Shown here piece after piece: positions 42,533 to 50,985 of a DNA stretch of 64,000 nt. Positions within the stretch are counted from its first letter, which is position 1. Every line of letters starts with the position of its first letter. The position numbers and the translations under genes were made by a program. Below the pieces are notes generated by a model, which saw only the letters and a list, made by a program, of their open reading frames with translations, did no database searches and was not told where the DNA came from. Source of the stretch: an uncultured Collinsella sp. (GTDB lineage Bacteria > Actinomycetota > Coriobacteriia > Coriobacteriales > Coriobacteriaceae); assembly GCA_937923795.1 (NCBI GenBank), contig CALDWI010000002.1:16546-80545 (forward strand), written 5' to 3'.

Positions 42533-43267
42533 CTATTTGAGGCTGGTGGCGACGATGGGGCGGCTGAGGGCAGTCTCAAAGCGGCCTGCCACGGCCGGGT
42601 CGGCAAGCGTGTCGACTTGGTTGAGCATAATGCGGGCATTGTTGAGGTTCAGCATCCGCAGTTCGGCATTGAGCACCATGGCGACGCGCTCGGGCGTGGC
42701 GATATCGGTGAGCTCGCAGCCGCAACGCTCGCAAAAGAGCTCGGGGCGGTGGACGGCTTCGTTGATGGGCTTGCCGAGCCCCGAGGCGCCGACGATCCAG
42801 ACGATGTTGGCCGTGCCAGAGGGAATCACCGGCTCCCAGGCGGCGTGGGCCTTGAGCGGGAGCCGCTTGCTGCCATCTGCCTCGGCCAGGACGTAGTCAA
42901 AGCGCTGCGCCAGCTGGTCGAGCGGTTCGGCAGGGGAGGAGAGCTTGCCCGTCTCGGGGTCCAAGACGCCTGCTTGGCAGATGCTTCCGCGGCTCATGCC
43001 CGCGCATGCCTCGCAGGTGCAGCCTGGGGCGTGCAAGGCACCTGGCTTCCAGGGCGCGGCGTCCAGACGACGGCTCGACCCGTCCCATGGCACGCCGGCG
43101 ACGGGAAACATGTGCGTGGTGGTACAGAGAAGCACCCTGCCGCCGGCGCGCATGAGCTCGAGACCCAGCGTCTTGAGCAACGTCGACTTGCCACCGCTGC
43201 CGATGATCGCGGTAATGCCCGGCTCAATCTTGAGCGTGGAGGCAAGGCTGCCGTTAACCGTTTCCAT
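42533..43267 (-). CDS. yqeC: selenium-dependent hydroxylase accessory protein YqeC
   Basis: P-loop-type accessory protein of 244 residues. The N-terminus has IIGSGGKSTLLKTL at about residues 21-34, a Walker A-like loop, followed by TTTHMF. A small cysteine cluster (CTCEACAGM) lies near residue 84, and EADGSKRLPLKAHAAWEPV is typical of the family. Members occur almost only with selenium-dependent molybdenum hydroxylases; the biochemical task is not established. It is the only maturation gene in the island on the minus strand, divergent from yqeB. Confidence 0.88.
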   Translation of the reverse strand: METVNGSLASTLKIEPGITAIIGSGGKSTLLKTLGLELMRAGGRVLLCTTTHMFPVAGVPWDGSSRRLDAAPWKPGALHAPGCTCEACAGMSRGSICQAGVLDPETGKLSSPAEPLDQLAQRFDYVLAEADGSKRLPLKAHAAWEPVIPSGTANIVWIVGASGLGKPINEAVHRPELFCERCGCELTDIATPERVAMVLNAELRMLNLNNARIMLNQVDTLADPAVAGRFETALSRPIVATSLK

Positions 43268-43279
43268 CTGTTCACCGCC

Positions 43280-43310
43280 GTATAATACTGTGATAATAAA
43301 TAATCATCAG
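43280..43310. promoter_or_regulatory. possible promoter in the yqeC/yqeB divergent spacer
   Basis: The 102-nt spacer contains TATAAT at about 43282-43287 on the plus strand, within an AT-rich stretch that continues TACTGTGATAATAAATAATC. It could drive yqeB, and its complement could drive yqeC. No -35 hexamer was confirmed. Confidence 0.35.
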
Positions 43311-43369
43311 AGTAGCGGTCGAACCGCTTTTGCTCTGCTCAAACCGTAGCACAGGGAGGTGCCCCGGGA

Positions 43370-44164
43370 ATGCTCGTTTATGTTCGCGGCGCCGGCGATA
43401 TCGCCACGGGCGTGGCTGCTCGTCTGGTGCGCGCCGGCGTGTCGGTTGTCATGGCCGATATCGCGGTCCCCACGTGCATCCGTCGCACAATCAGTTTTTG
43501 CGAGGCCATTCGCCTGGGCGAGGTCCAGGTCGAGGGCATTCGTGCCCGCTTGGCGCAGACGCCGGTCGAGGTGCTTGAGATTACCGAGGCGGGGGATGTC
43601 GCCGTGGTGGTGGACCCCCAGGCACAGATGCTCGGCGAACTTAGACCCGCGGCCGTGGTAGACGCGATTCTAGCTAAGCGCAATTTGGGCACCACGCGCG
43701 ACATGGCTCCTGCCGTCATCGCGGTAGGGCCGGGCTTTACCGCTCCGGTTGATTGCGATGCCGTGGTCGAGACTATGCGCGGGCATTTTTTGGGCCGCGT
43801 CATTACCCAGGGCTCGCCCCAGCCCAACACGGGCGTGCCGGGCATGATCGGCGGATACGGCAAGGAGCGTGTTATCCACAGCCCCGCCGCCGGCGTGTTT
43901 AGGTCCGACCGCGCGATCGGCGACATCGTGAGTGCCGGCGATGTGATCGGGTATGCGGGTGATACTCCCATGGTCACGCAGATTGACGGCTGCTTGCGCG
44001 GCCTTTTGGCCGACGGCGTTCAGGTGACCGAGGGCTTTAAGTGCGCCGACGTCGACCCGCGCGGCGATGCCAGCTATATCAACTATATTTCGGACAAGGC
44101 GACATCGGTCGGCGGCGGCGTACTCGAGGCGCTCGCCATGCTCACCGGTGTATTCCAGGGATAG
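43370..44164 (+). CDS. yqeB: selenium-dependent molybdenum hydroxylase maturation protein YqeB
   Basis: Accessory protein of 264 residues with a Rossmann-like N-terminus (VYVRGAGDIATGVAARLVRA) and a C-terminal part containing GPGFTAPVDCDAVVETMRGH. The family is found next to selenium-dependent xanthine dehydrogenases and is thought to help install the labile selenium, by inference from co-occurrence. AGGGAGG lies 12 nt before the ATG. xdhC-like follows after 9 nt. Confidence 0.9.
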   Translation: MLVYVRGAGDIATGVAARLVRAGVSVVMADIAVPTCIRRTISFCEAIRLGEVQVEGIRARLAQTPVEVLEITEAGDVAVVVDPQAQMLGELRPAAVVDAILAKRNLGTTRDMAPAVIAVGPGFTAPVDCDAVVETMRGHFLGRVITQGSPQPNTGVPGMIGGYGKERVIHSPAAGVFRSDRAIGDIVSAGDVIGYAGDTPMVTQIDGCLRGLLADGVQVTEGFKCADVDPRGDASYINYISDKATSVGGGVLEALAMLTGVFQG

Positions 44165-44173
44165 GAAATTGCA

Positions 44174-45217
44174 ATGGAAAAGCTCGATGTGGTGAATGCT
44201 GCGCTTGGCGCTCTGAAGGCTGGTAAGACGTGCGAGCTGGTGGTAGTTGCCGGTACGGCAGGGTCATCGCCGCGCGGCGTGGGCGCCTGGATGGCCGTCT
44301 TTGCCGATGGCAGCCAAGCGGGCACCATCGGCGGCGGCAAGATTGAGCTCTTTGCGCTGGACGAGGCGCGCGAGCTGCTGGCCGCAGGGCAATCGCGTCT
44401 GGTCCGCTACACCATGGGCGGCGAGAACTCCGATACTGGCATGATCTGCGGCGGAGCCATCTGCCTGTGCTATCTGCACCTGGATGTATCGCAGGTGCCG
44501 TTGTTCCAGTCGGTTGCCGACGTTTTGGCCTATCGGCGCATCGGCGACTTCGTCATCGACTTTGAACCGTTTGTCATTCAGGCCCTGGAGGGCGATGTGG
44601 TCGAGTACCATGGCGAGGCATCGCGCCGCACCATTGCGGGCTGCCCCGGGCTTTCGCTGGTGGAGGAGGGGAGTAAGGTTACCTACACCAACGCGGCCTC
44701 CGAGATTCCCGCGGCGCACGTCGAGACGCTCTGCCCCGAGGGCCTGACCTATATCTTTGGCTGCGGCCACGTGGGCGCCGCGACGGCGCGGGTGCTCACG
44801 GCGGCGGGCTTTGCCGTCGTGGCGTGCGACGACCGCCCCGGCACGTTGACGCCCGAATGGGTGCCCGGTGTCTACGATCGTCGCCTGGTCGATTACAAGA
44901 ACCTGAGCGAGCCGTGTCCCATCGGTCCGCGCGACTTGGTGGTCGTCGCCACGGCGGGTCACAAGTCCGATATCGACGTGGTGATTCAGGCCATGCGTGC
45001 CAAGCCTGCCTACCTGGGCTGTCTGGGTTCGCGCCGCAAGACGGCCTTTGTGCGCGCCCGCCTGGAGCAGGAGGGCTTTACGCAGGACCAGATCGACGAG
45101 CTGCACCTTCCGATCGGCGTTGCCATCGAGGCCGAGGACCCCGAGGAGATCGCCATCTCCATCGCCGCCGAGATGATCCACCTGCGCCGCACCAAACTCG
45201 TCCCCCGCAAGCGCTAA
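44174..45217 (+). CDS. xdhC: XdhC family molybdenum hydroxylase maturation factor
   Basis: Protein of 347 residues; relatives bind molybdenum cofactor, help sulfurate it and insert it into xanthine dehydrogenase. The N-terminal XdhC/CoxI domain shows AGSSPRGVGAWMAV and GTIGGGKIE; the C-terminal Rossmann domain has IFGCGHVGAATARVL near residue 194. It closes the maturation set mocA-yqeC-yqeB-xdhC and is the last gene of the island before the ribosomal block resumes. Confidence 0.9.
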   Translation: MEKLDVVNAALGALKAGKTCELVVVAGTAGSSPRGVGAWMAVFADGSQAGTIGGGKIELFALDEARELLAAGQSRLVRYTMGGENSDTGMICGGAICLCYLHLDVSQVPLFQSVADVLAYRRIGDFVIDFEPFVIQALEGDVVEYHGEASRRTIAGCPGLSLVEEGSKVTYTNAASEIPAAHVETLCPEGLTYIFGCGHVGAATARVLTAAGFAVVACDDRPGTLTPEWVPGVYDRRLVDYKNLSEPCPIGPRDLVVVATAGHKSDIDVVIQAMRAKPAYLGCLGSRRKTAFVRARLEQEGFTQDQIDELHLPIGVAIEAEDPEEIAISIAAEMIHLRRTKLVPRKR

Positions 45218-45235
45218 TCGCATCCCCACCAATAA

Positions 45236-45300
45236 GTTGCGGTGAAATACGGATTGTTTAAGCCTGTTAGGCCGCCAAACAGTCCCTATTTTACCGCAAC
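45236..45300. repeat. GTTGCGGTGAAATA palindrome, copy 2
   Basis: GTTGCGGTGAAATACGGATT (from 45236) matches the reverse complement of the segment ending at 45300 at 21 of 24 positions. It shares AGTTGCGGTGAAATA, TGTTTA and GCCGCCAAA with the copy at 42441-42507. It lies between xdhC and the rplE promoter, the right edge of the ribosomal interruption. Confidence 0.78.
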
Positions 45301-45361
45301 AGCTTTTTGGGACCCATTTGTGCGGGGGAGTTGTGGAGTTGTGCAGGCAGACGAGGTTTTT

Positions 45362-45392
45362 CTGGAAATACACTCCCGATGCGCGTATAGTA
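45362..45392 (+). promoter_or_regulatory. putative promoter of the rplE unit
   Basis: TATAGT at 45386-45391 forms a -10 box, with TGGAAA 17 nt upstream as a weak -35. The block resembles the rplC and rplB promoter blocks (TGGA, then CCCG and CG-GTATA) with small length changes. About 135 nt of leader follow before rplE. Confidence 0.5.
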
Positions 45393-45528
45393 CCGATTGT
45401 TTTGTCGGCTCCTGCTGTGTCGAGTCCAAACCGCAAAATGCCATGAGCGGCGCGGATGCAGCCAGGAGGCACGAGGACAACCCATCGTGGCCACGCCCCG
45501 TGCTTAAAACCCCAAGAAGGAGTGAACA

Positions 45529-46086
45529 ATGGCAGAAGAGAAGTATGTGCCGCGTCTGAAGACCAAGTACAACAACGAGGTCAAGCAGCAGCTTCAGGAC
45601 AAGTTCCAGTACGAGAACGTCATGATGATCCCCAAGTTTGAGAAGATCGTCGTGAACATGGGTGTCGGCGAGGCCGCTACCGATTCCAAGGCCATCGACG
45701 GTGCCGTGCGCGACCTGCGCGCCATCACCGGCCAGCAGCCGATGATTACCCGCGCCCGCAAGTCCATCGCTACCTTCCGCCTGCGCGCTGGTATGCCGAT
45801 CGGCTGCAAGGTTACCCTGCGTGGCGACCGTATGTGGGAGTTCTTCGATCGTCTGACCTCCGTCGCGATCCCCCGTATCCGCGACTTCCGCGGCATCTCC
45901 GCCAAGAGCTTCGACGGCCGTGGTAACTTCTCCATGGGCGTCACCGAGCAGCTCATCTTCCCCGAGATCGACTTCGATTCCGTCGATCACCAGCGTGGTA
46001 TGGACATCACTTTCGTGACCACCGCCAACACCGATGAGGAGGCCAAGGCCCTTCTGGACGCCTTCGGTTTCCCGTTCAAGAAATAG
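45529..46086 (+). CDS. rplE: 50S ribosomal protein L5
   Basis: Large-subunit protein binding 5S rRNA. The 185-residue chain has PRLKTKYNNEV, KIVVNMGVGEA and RIRDFRGISAKSFDGRGN, all typical. AGAAGGAG precedes the ATG. It would normally follow rplX directly; here it opens the second ribosomal block with its own promoter region. Confidence 0.97.
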   Translation: MAEEKYVPRLKTKYNNEVKQQLQDKFQYENVMMIPKFEKIVVNMGVGEAATDSKAIDGAVRDLRAITGQQPMITRARKSIATFRLRAGMPIGCKVTLRGDRMWEFFDRLTSVAIPRIRDFRGISAKSFDGRGNFSMGVTEQLIFPEIDFDSVDHQRGMDITFVTTANTDEEAKALLDAFGFPFKK

Positions 46087-46165
46087 GTTCACCTGCCCTA
46101 TAAGCGCCGTTCCCACAAGGGGGCGGCGCTTGGGGCGAACAATACTCTATGTGAGGAGGATATAA

Positions 46166-46351
46166 GTGGCTAAGACATCGATGATCGTCAAGTGCAATCG
46201 CAAGCAGAAGTTCTCTACTCGTGAGTACACGCGCTGCCAGCGCTGCGGCCGTCCGCACTCTGTGTACCGCAAGTTCGGCCTGTGCCGTGTCTGCTTCCGT
46301 GAGCTTGCACTCAAGGGCGAGCTTCCCGGCGTTAAGAAGGCCAGCTGGTAA
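46166..46351 (+). CDS. rpsZ: 30S ribosomal protein S14, zinc-binding type Z
   Basis: Small-subunit head protein, 61 residues. The short form retains both zinc CxxC pairs (CQRCGR and CRVCFR), distinguishing it from the longer zinc-free paralogue. A GTG start is preceded by GAGGAGGA. It lies between rplE and rpsH in the conserved spc order. Confidence 0.96.
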   Translation: MAKTSMIVKCNRKQKFSTREYTRCQRCGRPHSVYRKFGLCRVCFRELALKGELPGVKKASW

Positions 46352-46470
46352 GTCACTACCAGCGTTTCAAGCATCCGTTTGGAACAGGGAAAACGCGCTA
46401 GTTAGGCTTTGCCGTTAAGGGCGGCGAAGAACCAAGAGCACGTGTTCATCAAGAACGAAGGAGAATCTGT

Positions 46471-46869
46471 ATGAACCTTACAGACCCGATCGCAGATATG
46501 CTTACGCGCATCCGTAACGCTAACTCTGTGAACAAGGCCACGGTCTCCATGCCGAGCAGCAAGAAGCTCGTCGAGATCGCTCGTGTTCTGCACGAGGAGG
46601 GCTACATCGAGGGCTACGATGTCGAGGACACCGTTCCCCAGAAGACTCTGCACATCACGCTTAAGTATGGTCCCAAGAAGGCTAAGGTCATCAACGGCAT
46701 CCGCCGTATTTCCAAGCCGGGCCTGCGTAAGTACACCGGCGTTGCCGACATGCCCCGCGTCCGCGGTGGCCTTGGTACCGCCATTATTTCCACCAGCCAT
46801 GGCGTCATGACCGACCGCGATGCTCGCAAGCACAACGTCGGCGGCGAGATCATCGCTTACGTCTGGTAA
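46471..46869 (+). CDS. rpsH: 30S ribosomal protein S8
   Basis: Central-domain assembly protein; represses the spc operon in some bacteria. It has 132 residues, starting MNLTDPIADMLTRIRNA with the characteristic C-terminal GLGTAIISTSHGVMTDR. GAAGGAGA precedes the ATG. The 119-nt gap after rpsZ has no clear signal. Confidence 0.96.
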   Translation: MNLTDPIADMLTRIRNANSVNKATVSMPSSKKLVEIARVLHEEGYIEGYDVEDTVPQKTLHITLKYGPKKAKVINGIRRISKPGLRKYTGVADMPRVRGGLGTAIISTSHGVMTDRDARKHNVGGEIIAYVW

Positions 46870-46902
46870 TTCGCTCGGTAGGTAGAAGGAAAGGAGATCA
46901 CC

Positions 46903-47439
46903 GTGTCTCGTATCGGTAATAAGCCTGTCCAGATTCCCGCCGGAGTCGAAGTGGCAGTCAACGGCAACAACGTTGTCGTCAAGGGCCCCAAGGGCCAGCT
47001 CGAGCTCGATGTCTTTGAGAAGCTCGCTATCAACGTTGAGGACAACGTCCTCACCGTTTCCCGTCCCGACGACGAGCGTGAGACCCGTGCCCGCCACGGC
47101 CTCACCCGCGCCCTCATCCACAACATGGTTGTTGGCGTTTCCGAGGGCTTCGAGAAGAAGCTCGAGCTCGCCGGCGTCGGTTACCGCGTGCAGCAGAAGG
47201 GCAAGAACCTCGAGTTCTCCCTGGGCTTCTCGCACCCCGTGATCGTCGAGGCTCCCGAGGGCATCACCTTCGAGGTTCCCGACAACACCCACGTGAACGT
47301 CAAGGGTATCAACAAGCAGCAGGTCGGTCAGATCGCCGCTGAGATCCGCGGCCATCGTCCTCCCGAGCCTTACAAGGGCAAGGGTATCCACTACGTTGGC
47401 GAGCACATCCGCCGCAAGCTGGGTAAGGCCGCCAAGTAG
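46903..47439 (+). CDS. rplF: 50S ribosomal protein L6
   Basis: Large-subunit protein near the sarcin-ricin loop, 178 residues. It starts with GTG (MSRIGNKPVQIPAGVEV) after GAAAGGAG and ends with the conserved RPPEPYKGKGIHYVGE. It has the usual two-domain length and sits between rpsH and rplR. Confidence 0.96.
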   Translation: MSRIGNKPVQIPAGVEVAVNGNNVVVKGPKGQLELDVFEKLAINVEDNVLTVSRPDDERETRARHGLTRALIHNMVVGVSEGFEKKLELAGVGYRVQQKGKNLEFSLGFSHPVIVEAPEGITFEVPDNTHVNVKGINKQQVGQIAAEIRGHRPPEPYKGKGIHYVGEHIRRKLGKAAK

Positions 47440-47514
47440 TCGTAACCGACTCACTCGCATAAGACCAGCACCCCGTCAGGTGCTGGCAAGATCAACCTTT
47501 TTAGGAGTTTACGT

Positions 47515-47883
47515 ATGAACAAGCATAAGGCGAAGCTGGAAGGCCTCAAGCGTCGTCAGCGTCGTGTTCGCGGCAAGGTCTCGGGTACCTCCGAGCGTCC
47601 GCGTCTTCGCGTGACCCGTACTAACGCCAACATCTATGCCCAGATCATCGACGACAGCAAGGGCTCCAGCCTGACGCTCGTCTCTGCCTCGACCCTCGAG
47701 GCCGAGTTCAAGGGCACCCACACCTCGAACAAGGAGGCTGCGGAGAAGGTCGGTCAGCTCGTTGGCAAGCGCGCCATCGAGGCCGGCATCACCAAGGTCG
47801 CCTTCGATCGCGGTGGCCGTATCTACCATGGCCGCGTCAAGGCCCTCGCCGACGGTGCTCGTGCCGCCGGTCTCGAGTTCTAG
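47515..47883 (+). CDS. rplR: 50S ribosomal protein L18
   Basis: 5S rRNA-binding protein of 122 residues. Conserved segments include RPRLRVTRTNANIYAQIIDD and the C-terminal VAFDRGGRIYHGRVKALAD. TTAGGAG lies before the ATG. rpsE follows after 14 nt. Confidence 0.96.
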   Translation: MNKHKAKLEGLKRRQRRVRGKVSGTSERPRLRVTRTNANIYAQIIDDSKGSSLTLVSASTLEAEFKGTHTSNKEAAEKVGQLVGKRAIEAGITKVAFDRGGRIYHGRVKALADGARAAGLEF

Positions 47884-47897
47884 GAGGTATGTAGCAC

Positions 47898-48422
47898 ATG
47901 GCTCGTAATCAGAAGCAGCAGCGCGAGGCCTCCGAGTTCGAGGAGCGCGTCGTTTACATCAACCGCGTGTCGAAGACCGTCAAGGGTGGTCGTCGCATGA
48001 GCCTCGTCGCTCTCGTCGTCGTTGGCGACGGCAAGGGCAACGTCGGCGTTGGCATGGGCAAGTCCGCTGAGGTGCCCATGGCCATCTCCAAGGCGTCTCT
48101 CGATGCCAAGAAGAACATGTTCCACGTGCCGGTGACCGAGCAGGGCACCATTCCGCACGAGGTTCTCGGCCACTTTGGTGCCGGCCGCATCATCATCAAG
48201 CCCGCTGTCGAGGGTACCGGCGTTATCGCCGGCGGCGCTGTGCGTCCCCTCTTTGAGCTTGCTGGCATCAAGAACGTCCTGTCCAAGTCCCTCGGTACCG
48301 ACAACGGCCTCAACATCATCAAGGCTGCCGTCGAGGGCCTCAAGGAGCTCTCCAGCCCTGAGGACGTCGCGGCTCGCCGTGGCCTGACGGTCTCCGAGAT
48401 GTTCGTCGGTAAGGAGAACTAA
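47898..48422 (+). CDS. rpsE: 30S ribosomal protein S5
   Basis: Small-subunit protein at the mRNA entry and decoding region, 174 residues. It has FEERVVYINRVSKTVKGGRR, GKGNVGVGMGKSAEVP and IIKPAVEGTGVIAGGAVR. GGAGGT lies upstream of the ATG. Only 2 nt separate it from rpmD. Confidence 0.96.
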   Translation: MARNQKQQREASEFEERVVYINRVSKTVKGGRRMSLVALVVVGDGKGNVGVGMGKSAEVPMAISKASLDAKKNMFHVPVTEQGTIPHEVLGHFGAGRIIIKPAVEGTGVIAGGAVRPLFELAGIKNVLSKSLGTDNGLNIIKAAVEGLKELSSPEDVAARRGLTVSEMFVGKEN

Positions 48423-48424
48423 GC

Positions 48425-48607
48425 ATGGCTGACACCATCAAGATCAAGCAGGTCCGCAGCACCAATGGTTGCAAGCAGGACCAGGTCCGTACTGTCCGTG
48501 CCCTCGGTCTCCACAGGATCCGCGAGGTTCGCGAGATTGCTGACAACGAGTCCGTCCGCGGCATGATCTTCAAGGTCAAGCACCTTGTCGAGATTGTAGA
48601 GGAGTAG
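48425..48607 (+). CDS. rpmD: 50S ribosomal protein L30
   Basis: Small large-subunit protein, 60 residues. IKIKQVRSTNGCKQDQVRTV and the LGLHRIREVREIADN segment identify it. It overlaps neither neighbour but lies 2-3 nt from each, as expected within the spc operon. Confidence 0.95.
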   Translation: MADTIKIKQVRSTNGCKQDQVRTVRALGLHRIREVREIADNESVRGMIFKVKHLVEIVEE

Positions 48608-48610
48608 CAA

Positions 48611-49060
48611 ATGCAGCTTCACGATCTTACTCCCGCGCCCGGTTCCACCAAGAACCGTAAGCGCGTCGGCCGTGGCAATTCTTCGGGTCACGGCACCACT
48701 TCTGGCCGCGGCCAGAAGGGCCAGGGTTCCCGCTCTGGCGGCACCAAGGGTGCCGGCTTCGAGGGTGGCCAGACTCCGCTGGCTATGCGCCTGCCCAAGC
48801 TTCCGGGCTTCCGCAACCCCCGTCGTATCGAGTACACCGCCGTTAACGTTGAGCGTCTCGAGCGTAAGTTCGAGGACGGCGCTGTGATCGACGGTGCCGC
48901 TCTTAAGGCCGCTCGCATCACCAAGAGCGAGTTCGAGCCCGTTAAGGTGCTCGGCAATGGTGAGCTCACCAAGAAGTTCACGGTCAAGGTCGACAAGGTC
49001 AGCGCTTCTGCGCAGGCCAAGATCGAGGCCGCCGGCGGAAAGGTCGAGCTGCCGTGCTAA
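48611..49060 (+). CDS. rplO: 50S ribosomal protein L15
   Basis: Late-assembly large-subunit protein, 149 residues. The N-terminal half has the glycine/arginine-rich KRVGRGNSSGHGTTSGRGQK stretch and GFEGGQTPLAMRLPKLPGF. The last 7 nt overlap the secY start. Confidence 0.96.
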   Translation: MQLHDLTPAPGSTKNRKRVGRGNSSGHGTTSGRGQKGQGSRSGGTKGAGFEGGQTPLAMRLPKLPGFRNPRRIEYTAVNVERLERKFEDGAVIDGAALKAARITKSEFEPVKVLGNGELTKKFTVKVDKVSASAQAKIEAAGGKVELPC

Positions 49061-50340
49061 ATGGTCTTAAGAATGCTTTCCGCATCAAAGAATTGCGCGA
49101 AAAGATTCTTTTTACCATAGCTATGCTCGTCGTGTACCGCATTGGTGCGCACGTTCCTGTGCCCGGCATTCCCTTCCAGGGGATGCTGGGCCTTTTCTCG
49201 ACCGATAACAATTCGGTCGCCGCAGGTGCTATGGCCCTCCTGAATCTTTTCTCTGGCGGCGCGTTGAGCTATGTGTCGGTGTTTTCGCTGGGCATCATGC
49301 CTTACATCACCAGCTCGATCATCCTCCAGATGCTCCAGGCCGTCGTGCCTTCCCTGCATGAGCTTGCCCGCGAGGGCGAGGTCGGTCAGACCAAGATTAC
49401 GCAGTATTCGCGTTACCTCACCCTGGCTCTGGCAATCCTCAACTCCGTGGGTTACCTCTTCCTCTTTAAGAGCTTCGGCATCAGCTTCAATGGCGCCGGC
49501 GCTCCCGAGATCATCTTCGACCTCATGATCGTCGGTACGCTCACCGCGGGCGCCATGCTGATCATGTGGATTGGTGAGCTCATCACCCAGCGCGGTATCG
49601 GCAATGGCATGTCGCTGATCATCTTCGCGAACATCATGGCCGGTCTGCCGCAGGCTATCTTCTCCAGCACCGAGGGTAACGCCGGTGGCATCATCACCAT
49701 GGTGATCATCTGCGCCATCATCCTGCTGGTTATCCCGTTGATTGTTTTCCTTGAGCGCGGCCAGCGCCGCATTCCGGTCTCCTACGCTAAGCGCGTCGTG
49801 GGCCGTCGCATGATGGGTGGCCAGACCACCTACCTGCCCATCAAGGTCAACACCGCGGGTGTCGTGCCGATCATCTTCGCTTCGGCGCTGCTGTACTTCC
49901 CGGCTCAGATTGCCGTGTTCTTCCCCGGCATCGGCTGGATCCAGGCAGTTGCCTCTGCGCTTTCGCGCGGCTGGCTCAACTGGGTGCTTAACGTTGTCCT
50001 CATCGTGTTCTTCGCGTACTTCTACACCTCCATGGTGTTCAACCCCGATGACACGGCCGACAACCTTAAGAAGCAGGGCGGCTTTATTCCGGGCGTGCGT
50101 CCGGGTAGGGCTACTGCGGCCTACATCAAGAACGCGCTCAACAAGATCACGCTTCCCAGCGCTGTCTTTTTGGCGCTCATCGCCATCGTGCCTTCGATCA
50201 TCTTCTCCTTCACGGGTAACCAGCTGATCCAGGCATTTGGCGGCACGTCCATCCTCATCATGGTCGGCGTCGTGCTCGACACGGTCGATAAGCTCGAAGG
50301 CCAGATCAAGATGTATGATTACGATGGATTCTTTAAATAG
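49054..50340 (+). CDS. secY: preprotein translocase subunit SecY
   Basis: Central pore of the Sec translocon in the cytoplasmic membrane, 428 residues with ten predicted membrane helices. Conserved parts include YRIGAHVPVPGI near residue 30, LGIMPYITSSIILQ, ITQRGIGNGMSLIIF and the cytosolic loop RRIPVSYAKRVVGR. It begins with GTG overlapping rplO by 7 nt, so translation is coupled. adk follows, as in many actinobacteria and Firmicutes. Confidence 0.97.
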   Translation: MLNGLKNAFRIKELREKILFTIAMLVVYRIGAHVPVPGIPFQGMLGLFSTDNNSVAAGAMALLNLFSGGALSYVSVFSLGIMPYITSSIILQMLQAVVPSLHELAREGEVGQTKITQYSRYLTLALAILNSVGYLFLFKSFGISFNGAGAPEIIFDLMIVGTLTAGAMLIMWIGELITQRGIGNGMSLIIFANIMAGLPQAIFSSTEGNAGGIITMVIICAIILLVIPLIVFLERGQRRIPVSYAKRVVGRRMMGGQTTYLPIKVNTAGVVPIIFASALLYFPAQIAVFFPGIGWIQAVASALSRGWLNWVLNVVLIVFFAYFYTSMVFNPDDTADNLKKQGGFIPGVRPGRATAAYIKNALNKITLPSAVFLALIAIVPSIIFSFTGNQLIQAFGGTSILIMVGVVLDTVDKLEGQIKMYDYDGFFK

Positions 50341-50358
50341 GCTAGAGGAGGATTGCTC

Positions 50359-50985
50359 ATGAACCTCGTATTGCTCGGAGCTCCGGGTGCCGGTAAGGGC
50401 ACCGTCGCACAGGAGCTCGTCGCCGAGTTTGGCGTCGCCCATATTTCCACGGGCGACCTGCTGCGTGCTGCCGTCAAGGGTGGCACCGAGCTTGGTATTC
50501 AGGCTAAGAAGTACATGGACGCTGGCGAGCTCGTTCCCGACCAGCTCGTGATCGACCTTGTCAAGGAGCGCCTTGCCGCCGATGACGCCCAGCAGGGCTT
50601 CATCCTCGACGGCTTCCCGCGCAACACCGCCCAGGCTGTGACGCTCGATTCCGAGCTCTCCGCCATGGGTCGCGAGATCGATTGCGCCCTTCTGGTCGAT
50701 GTGGCCCCCGAGGTCATTATCGATCGTCTGTCTTCGCGTCGCACCTGCCGCGCCTGCGGTTACACCGGCACCGCTGCCGATGCTACCTGCCCCAAGTGTG
50801 GCGGCGAGATGTATCAGCGCGACGACGACAAGCCCGAGACCATCAAGAACCGTCTCGACGTCTACGAGAAGTCCACGAGCCCGCTCGTCGACTACTATCG
50901 TGGCCAGGGTCTGCTCAAGTCGGTCAACGGTGACCAGGCTCGCGAGACCGTGTACGGGGATGTCAAAGAGGCTCTCGGTCTATGA
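50359..50985 (+). CDS. adk: adenylate kinase, zinc-lid type
   Basis: Interconverts AMP, ADP and ATP. The 208-residue protein has the P-loop GAPGAGKGT near residue 7 and the DGFPRN motif. The lid carries four cysteines (CRACGYTG...CPKCG, around residues 129-151), the metal-binding form. The ATG at 50359 was chosen over an in-frame TTG at 50353 because GAGGAGG is well spaced from it. It overlaps map by 4 nt. Confidence 0.96.
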   Translation: MNLVLLGAPGAGKGTVAQELVAEFGVAHISTGDLLRAAVKGGTELGIQAKKYMDAGELVPDQLVIDLVKERLAADDAQQGFILDGFPRNTAQAVTLDSELSAMGREIDCALLVDVAPEVIIDRLSSRRTCRACGYTGTAADATCPKCGGEMYQRDDDKPETIKNRLDVYEKSTSPLVDYYRGQGLLKSVNGDQARETVYGDVKEALGL

